NCBI GenBank assembly: GCA_009774155.1
Contig: VSNE01000441.1
Location: forward strand, 1-8,036
Origin: Lachnospiraceae bacterium
GTDB lineage: Bacteria > Bacillota > Clostridia > Lachnospirales > Lachnospiraceae
Length of the DNA: 8,036 nucleotides
Direction of reading: 5' to 3'
A program made the position numbers and the translations under genes. Under the pieces are notes generated by a model that worked only from the letters and a program-made list of their open reading frames with translations, did no database searches and had not been told where the DNA came from. Numbering within the stretch: position 1 is the stretch's first letter; each line of letters opens with the position of its first letter. Positions 4,657 through 8,036 of the stretch are shown here, in pieces.

Positions 4657-5535
4657 TTGGTCAAACAGACTAAAGCTGCCATGACCGAAGAGCAACAAAC
4701 AGAGCATGACAGCGATTATCAGTCTTTGTTAGCCTTATATACTCAACTACTTAAATCCTTACATAACGATGATAAGGAAGAGGCTCTATATGCCCTTGCA
4801 GAACTGAGAACAGAGATTGCTTTTAAGCACGTTGTCAAAGGATTAGGGATTGATATTGATGAGGCCCTTCAGTTATTGAAGAACTCAAATGATAAAAACC
4901 TCACCCAGTACGATAAAGACCTTATAGCCCGTCTTACAGCCGGCATCTTAAATCTAATTGACTTTTCAGTATGTGAAGAGTATCAGTTGTATGATGAGGT
5001 GCTGGAGGTTGTGGGAGATACTGAGATTGACTTCAACTCTGATGATTATGATGACCTGGTAGCATTGTGCAAAAAATACAATGACCAATATTCTGCAATA
5101 GAAAACTCCGACATTGAATATGCTGGTGTGATGGCTGCCTTGTGGCTAAAGATGTCAGCTACTGATTATGCTGTCTATTGGACTCAGAATGATGCAAAGG
5201 TTAGGCCCTGGCACATGGCGTTACAAGGATATGCTGCACCCAGAGATGAATTTCCATCGTGGATGATTCCACCTATTGAATACAACTGTCGTTGTTTCTT
5301 GGAGATTTTGGAGGTTCCACACGCTAATGCAAAGTTGAGCCAAATCAAGGGGTCTGCCAAAGACCTTATCAAACCTCAGCAGCTGAATACTGTTTACAGT
5401 GAGTCTTTGGCAAAATGTGGTAGAATTTTTGGACCATCCCATAGTTATTTTTCAATTAAAGAAGCTGATTCTTCGATGCTTATGGGCTTTGTTTCCAGAT
5501 TAAGAGAAAAGTATTATGTCTCGGCAGAAATTTGA
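4657..5535 (+). CDS. Mu F-like minor head / head morphogenesis protein
   Basis: Residues 174-220 hold the Mu F / SPP1 gp7-type minor head signature: YWTQNDAKVRPWHMALQG, then PSWMIPP, then EYNCRCFLEI, with His186 and the NCRC group at 210-213. These proteins sit in the head near the portal and are needed for head assembly or DNA delivery. The 170 residues before it are acidic and helical (for example EEALYALAELRTEIAFKHVV, 41-60). At 292 aa it is shorter than Mu F. The start is uncertain: TTG 4657 is used here, ATG 4681 is the first ATG, and a -1 frameshift from the portal would give no separate start at all. The end overlaps the next gene by 20 nt. Confidence 0.85.
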   Translation: MVKQTKAAMTEEQQTEHDSDYQSLLALYTQLLKSLHNDDKEEALYALAELRTEIAFKHVVKGLGIDIDEALQLLKNSNDKNLTQYDKDLIARLTAGILNLIDFSVCEEYQLYDEVLEVVGDTEIDFNSDDYDDLVALCKKYNDQYSAIENSDIEYAGVMAALWLKMSATDYAVYWTQNDAKVRPWHMALQGYAAPRDEFPSWMIPPIEYNCRCFLEILEVPHANAKLSQIKGSAKDLIKPQQLNTVYSESLAKCGRIFGPSHSYFSIKEADSSMLMGFVSRLREKYYVSAEI

Positions 5536-6439
5536 TCCCAGTAAAGTCAAAACCCAATTTGGCAAGCATTTCTACGAGGGGCAACGATTAGGTTCTCATC
5601 GGGAGAGATTGTATCAGCAATGGCTTCGTAACCAAGGTGGTGGTAGCGTTAAAGGACGTGCCACCTTCCCGAAGCAATATAGCAAATACTTCAGCTCTGG
5701 TACAAGATTCACCACTCGACAAGGCCATATTGCTCCTTGGGCCAAACCTATGACTTTGAAAGGAGGCTCCAATCCCAATTATAACTGGGGAAGAGTAAGC
5801 TATATCAATTCTAAAGGTTCGGTCAGTAAGTCCTCATCCAGTGGTCGTTGGGGTGCTGATACTAATCAAGGGAAAAGAGGGGCCGGTAGTTCAGCTACAA
5901 TTCTTAACGGAACAAAGCAATGGATAAGACAAATTCAAATCAGCCAGTATGCCCTTCGTGTGCAGGCAGAAAACTTTAGAGTTGTAGTCGGTCGGAGAGC
6001 AATGAAAGTGTTTCAAAATTCTTTCAAGTATCAGCAATTCTACAGTAATCGCTCTCGAAGATGGACTCCGCTTTCCTCCTATACTCTAAAGAAACGTGCG
6101 AGAAGAGGCACTGGCAGTCGCATCCTCAAAGAATATGGGGATTTGTATAACTCAATCAAACTGGATGAAAGTGCTGGAGTTGGTCGTACCAGGGTTTACA
6201 CTGATATTGTGCCGGCCAATGCCGGTCATCATAAAAAGCATAGCATCTGTTACGCTGGTTATCACAATGAGGGCAAAGGAACCTATGGTAGCGCGTGGAA
6301 TGGGCACAAGCCCAAACCATACGTCAAACGACAGTTTATGGGCCACTCCAGTTACTTAAACCCATTTACCGATAGCTTTATGCGTAAAATGATGAAGTTA
6401 TACCTCTTTGACAGTGTGTTCCTTATGAAGAAAACATAA
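5516..6439 (+). CDS. Mu G-like virion morphogenesis protein with long N-terminal extension
   Basis: The C-terminal half (about 145-307) has the pattern of the phage virion morphogenesis (Mu G) family: RWTPLSSYTLKKRARR (182-197), RILKEYGDLYNSI (202-214), CYAGYHNEGKG (245-255), and KRQFMGHSS (271-279). These proteins act at the head-tail joining stage. The family is usually about 150 aa, and this one is 307. The added N-terminal 130-140 residues are strongly basic and rich in G, S, N, Y and W (KGGSNPNYNWGR, 82-93; SKSSSSGRW, 104-112), look partly disordered, and have no family I can name. ATG 5516 lies within the end of the F-like gene (20-nt overlap) after a purine-rich AAGAGAAAAG, so translation is probably coupled. 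Confidence 0.8.
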   Translation: MSRQKFDPSKVKTQFGKHFYEGQRLGSHRERLYQQWLRNQGGGSVKGRATFPKQYSKYFSSGTRFTTRQGHIAPWAKPMTLKGGSNPNYNWGRVSYINSKGSVSKSSSSGRWGADTNQGKRGAGSSATILNGTKQWIRQIQISQYALRVQAENFRVVVGRRAMKVFQNSFKYQQFYSNRSRRWTPLSSYTLKKRARRGTGSRILKEYGDLYNSIKLDESAGVGRTRVYTDIVPANAGHHKKHSICYAGYHNEGKGTYGSAWNGHKPKPYVKRQFMGHSSYLNPFTDSFMRKMMKLYLFDSVFLMKKT

Positions 6440-6463
6440 GCTATTATCAATAAAGATTGAACA

Positions 6464-7204
6464 ATGCTTGTAGATAAGAAAAACAATAAAGTCATAAGTG
6501 GCAATAAAACCAGTGCCATAGCACCAAAAGACCCACCTAAGGAGAAGCCAACCAAACCTCTTCAGGTGGAGTCTAATGGCCCTATGGATGTGCTGAAAGC
6601 GATGAAGGAGATTCTTCGCTCAGTCACTTGGGAATATGGGGTTGAAAACAGCCCTAAGATATTCAAAACTGTTCAAATTGATGATGGTCAATATGAACGT
6701 ATTATCTCTCCCAGTGGTAATAAGGAAGAAACTCTGGGGTTTCCAGCAGCTTTTGTTCACTTTATAAACTGGAGGTATTTGGTGCAGCAATCCAGGATTA
6801 ATGAGGGTCGAGCAGAACTGAGAATAAGATTTATCCTCAATAGTCTTAACATACATGAGGACGGACACGATATGGGGGTATATTATGTTGCAGAGCGTAT
6901 TTATCAGACAATTCAAGAAAGCATCAACAAATATGAATGTCTGCAAGAACGCTGTCAGCTGGAATATATCGACCCAATGGAAAGTTTTGATCACGGACTC
7001 CAACCTTGCTGGATGACTTATGAAGTATGGTTCAGGCAAAGGAATATTTGGGCCACACGCAATAAAATCTATAAGAAATTTGTGTGTCCTCCTTTTACAA
7101 ATCATGCCGACCAAGACCCCTCAGTCGAAGGTGTTAATCCAGATGATCATACTAATTTGGAACACCCCAAGACTTACAATGAAGCTACAAAATATATCCC
7201 TTAG
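6464..7204 (+). CDS. Uncharacterised head-tail connector or tail-terminator-like protein
   Basis: A 246-aa protein with no family I can name securely. Residues 1-40 are a Lys/Pro-rich linker. The core begins at MDVLKAMKEILRSV (41-54) and includes FPAAFVHFINWRYL (93-106), RAELRIRFILNSLN (116-129), a helix VAERIYQTIQESINKY (142-157), and a final strand WMTYEVWFRQR (183-193). A 'FPAaFV' strand, a central strand pair, one helix and a last strand is the outline of gpU-type tail terminators and related neck proteins. That, with the place right after the G-like gene, is the basis of the guess. The tail after 205 is polar. ATG 6464 follows the previous stop by 24 nt. An internal ATG at 6584 would drop the linker. 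The gene is the last before a strong terminator. Confidence 0.7.
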   Translation: MLVDKKNNKVISGNKTSAIAPKDPPKEKPTKPLQVESNGPMDVLKAMKEILRSVTWEYGVENSPKIFKTVQIDDGQYERIISPSGNKEETLGFPAAFVHFINWRYLVQQSRINEGRAELRIRFILNSLNIHEDGHDMGVYYVAERIYQTIQESINKYECLQERCQLEYIDPMESFDHGLQPCWMTYEVWFRQRNIWATRNKIYKKFVCPPFTNHADQDPSVEGVNPDDHTNLEHPKTYNEATKYIP

Positions 7205-7208
7205 CCAT

Positions 7209-7240
7209 TTTGAACGTAACGTAGTGTATTTCTAATATTT
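7209..7240 (+). promoter_or_regulatory. Weak candidate promoter before the protease gene
   Basis: TTTG (7209-7212), 20 nt, then TAATATTT (7233-7240) matches the -33 box fully but only four of the six fixed bases of TAnnTTTG. A transcript from here would begin at or within the terminator hairpin. The spacer has a tandem ACGTAACGTA. In Mu a late promoter (PI) precedes the protease gene, which is why this is listed, but the match is poor. Confidence 0.22.
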
Positions 7241-7269
7241 AGCCCCTGTTTGTCGCAGGGGCTTTTTTT
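7241..7269 (+). terminator. Rho-independent terminator after the 246-aa gene
   Basis: A perfect 8-bp stem, AGCCCCTG (7241-7248) with CAGGGGCT (7256-7263), has a 7-nt loop and runs into seven T (7263-7269). It is 36 nt past the stop of the 246-aa gene and 33 nt before the protease ATG. It should end the portal-F-G transcript or reduce the flow into the protease/capsid genes. There is no T run on the other strand. Confidence 0.9.
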
Positions 7270-7302
7270 GTTGCTCACTATTACTAAGAAAATTAAGCAA
7301 CA

Positions 7303-8036
7303 ATGGCAAAAAGTAAAGAATTTAAGTTTATCAAAGGTGCTTATTGCACCGGTTCTCCTGCCGATATTTGCTACTACACCGATGTTGATTACTGGAGTGT
7401 ACAAGACTTTATCTGGGAATTTGATTACCTCGTCAATTATATCAATCCCAGCAAAATCCGCATCCATATTAATTCAGTCGGGGGCAGCGTCATCGAGGGG
7501 ATGAGTGTATTCGCCAAAATTATGGATTGCAAAATCCCCACTGAGTGTATCAACGATGCTTTGGCAGCTTCTATGGGTTCAATCATTTGGGCTGCCGGCG
7601 ATGAGCTTTTTATGAAAGATTACGCTCTCCTGATGATACACAATCCTTTCTGTGATTGCAATGGAGATAAGCAATACAATCAGGCAACTGAAGCCTTCAC
7701 TCAGCAACTTAAAACTATCTATGTCAAGCGTTTTGGCCTCTCAGAAGATGAGGTCGAAAACATCATGAACGGCAAAGAAGGCGAAGATGGAACATTTTTG
7801 ACCGCAGCCCAGGCTCTTGAAAAGGGTTTTGTGGATGCAGAACACATCATTGAAACACCGAAAGCCATCAAAGATAAAATTCAGGCTGCTCTGAAAGACA
7901 CCAAAGATGTGGCTCAAATCAGGGCCATTTACGGATTGATGGCACCTACACTTCCCTCCACGACTATTAACGAACAGAATATCACATCAAATTCAAACAC
8001 AATGGATAAAACTGAAATCACAGTATTTGCCGCTCT
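7303..8036 (+). CDS. ClpP-type prohead protease, C-terminus beyond the window edge
   Basis: The first 244 residues of a ClpP-fold serine protease are visible. The oxyanion loop is NSVGGS (57-62). The nucleophile Ser90 lies in LAASMGS, which is nearly identical to ClpP's AASMGA. The catalytic His113 is in LLMIHNP, and Asp162 in EDGTFLTAAQALEKGFVD completes the triad. In tailed phages such enzymes cut the scaffold and capsid proteins during head maturation, and the position after the portal, F and G genes matches Mu gene I. The domain ends near residue 185. A polar linker rich in N, S and T follows (about 219-233), and then a new segment begins MDKTEITVF at an in-frame ATG (8002). That segment may be the scaffold part, as in Mu I/Z. 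The start ATG 7303 is 33 nt after a terminator. Confidence 0.93.
   Translation, partial: MAKSKEFKFIKGAYCTGSPADICYYTDVDYWSVQDFIWEFDYLVNYINPSKIRIHINSVGGSVIEGMSVFAKIMDCKIPTECINDALAASMGSIIWAAGDELFMKDYALLMIHNPFCDCNGDKQYNQATEAFTQQLKTIYVKRFGLSEDEVENIMNGKEGEDGTFLTAAQALEKGFVDAEHIIETPKAIKDKIQAALKDTKDVAQIRAIYGLMAPTLPSTTINEQNITSNSNTMDKTEITVFAA

Noticed and set aside
4600..4660. Portal/F frame change as a sequencing error or a broken gene.
   Set aside because: Both proteins have complete family domains and normal lengths, and the junction carries an ordered heptamer-spacer-stem instead of random damage. A single-base error still cannot be formally excluded from sequence alone.
6620..7114. Minus-strand open frame of 164 codons opposite the 246-aa gene.
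   Set aside because: It lacks any promoter or start signal, runs against the operon, and its content is explained by the sense gene.
1..8036. CRISPR array, tRNA, rRNA, insertion sequence, or diversity-generating retroelement.
   Set aside because: No regularly spaced repeats, cloverleaf, rRNA segments, transposase, reverse transcriptase or template/variable repeat pair could be seen in the window.

Overview
The window looks like part of a Mu-like temperate phage or prophage of a Bacteroidales host (Bacteroides, Phocaeicola or Parabacteroides type). Three things point there. The + strand carries a run of head genes in the order of phage Mu's structural block: DUF935/gp29-like portal, F-like minor head protein, G-like virion morphogenesis protein, then a prohead protease. 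The - strand carries a DUF4494 protein, a family I know from Bacteroidetes phages and mobile elements. One intergenic region has a textbook Bacteroides promoter, TTTG-N20-TAATTTTG. The DNA is moderately AT-rich and few starts have strong Shine-Dalgarno sequences, as is usual in this phylum. The host assignment is inference.

Layout. Positions 1-888 (- strand): a short tyrosine recombinase that is only a catalytic domain, followed 2 nt later by a CxxC/CxxC zinc-ribbon protein that runs off the left edge. Positions 889-1130: a regulatory gap with the recombinase promoter, three copies of a 13-bp motif (AAAGTGAAACNWC), a small dyad, and the terminator of the next operon. Positions 1131-3076 (- strand): a compact five-gene operon read leftwards, namely a 66-aa protein, DUF4494, an unknown 157-aa protein, a NUMOD1-like 117-aa protein and a trimeric dUTPase. 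Positions 3077-3301: a divergent control region with the fourth copy of the 13-bp motif, a small hairpin and a 10-bp palindrome. Positions 3302-7204 (+ strand): portal, F-like, G-like and an uncharacterised 246-aa gene, closed by a strong terminator at 7241-7269. From 7303 to the right edge: a ClpP-type prohead protease, incomplete.

How it fits together. The + strand genes would build the portal vertex and neck and mature the capsid. The - strand genes look like accessory or early functions: nucleotide-pool control, DNA binding and recombination. The terminator between the G-side genes and the protease resembles the Mu late map, where a separate promoter (PI) precedes the protease gene.

The most interesting signals are two. 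(1) At the end of the portal gene there is a heptamer A_AAT_TTT in the portal frame, a 5-nt spacer, and a 9-bp stem-loop with the portal stop codon in its loop. A -1 slip there would read directly into the F-like frame, which has no ATG near its beginning, so a portal::F fusion by programmed frameshifting is plausible. (2) The 10-bp core AAAGTGAAAC occurs exactly four times, all in the two intergenic control regions, and one copy lies inside the recombinase promoter spacer. It is a good candidate operator or transposase/recombinase-binding site of this phage. No tRNA, rRNA, CRISPR array, insertion sequence or diversity-generating retroelement was seen.
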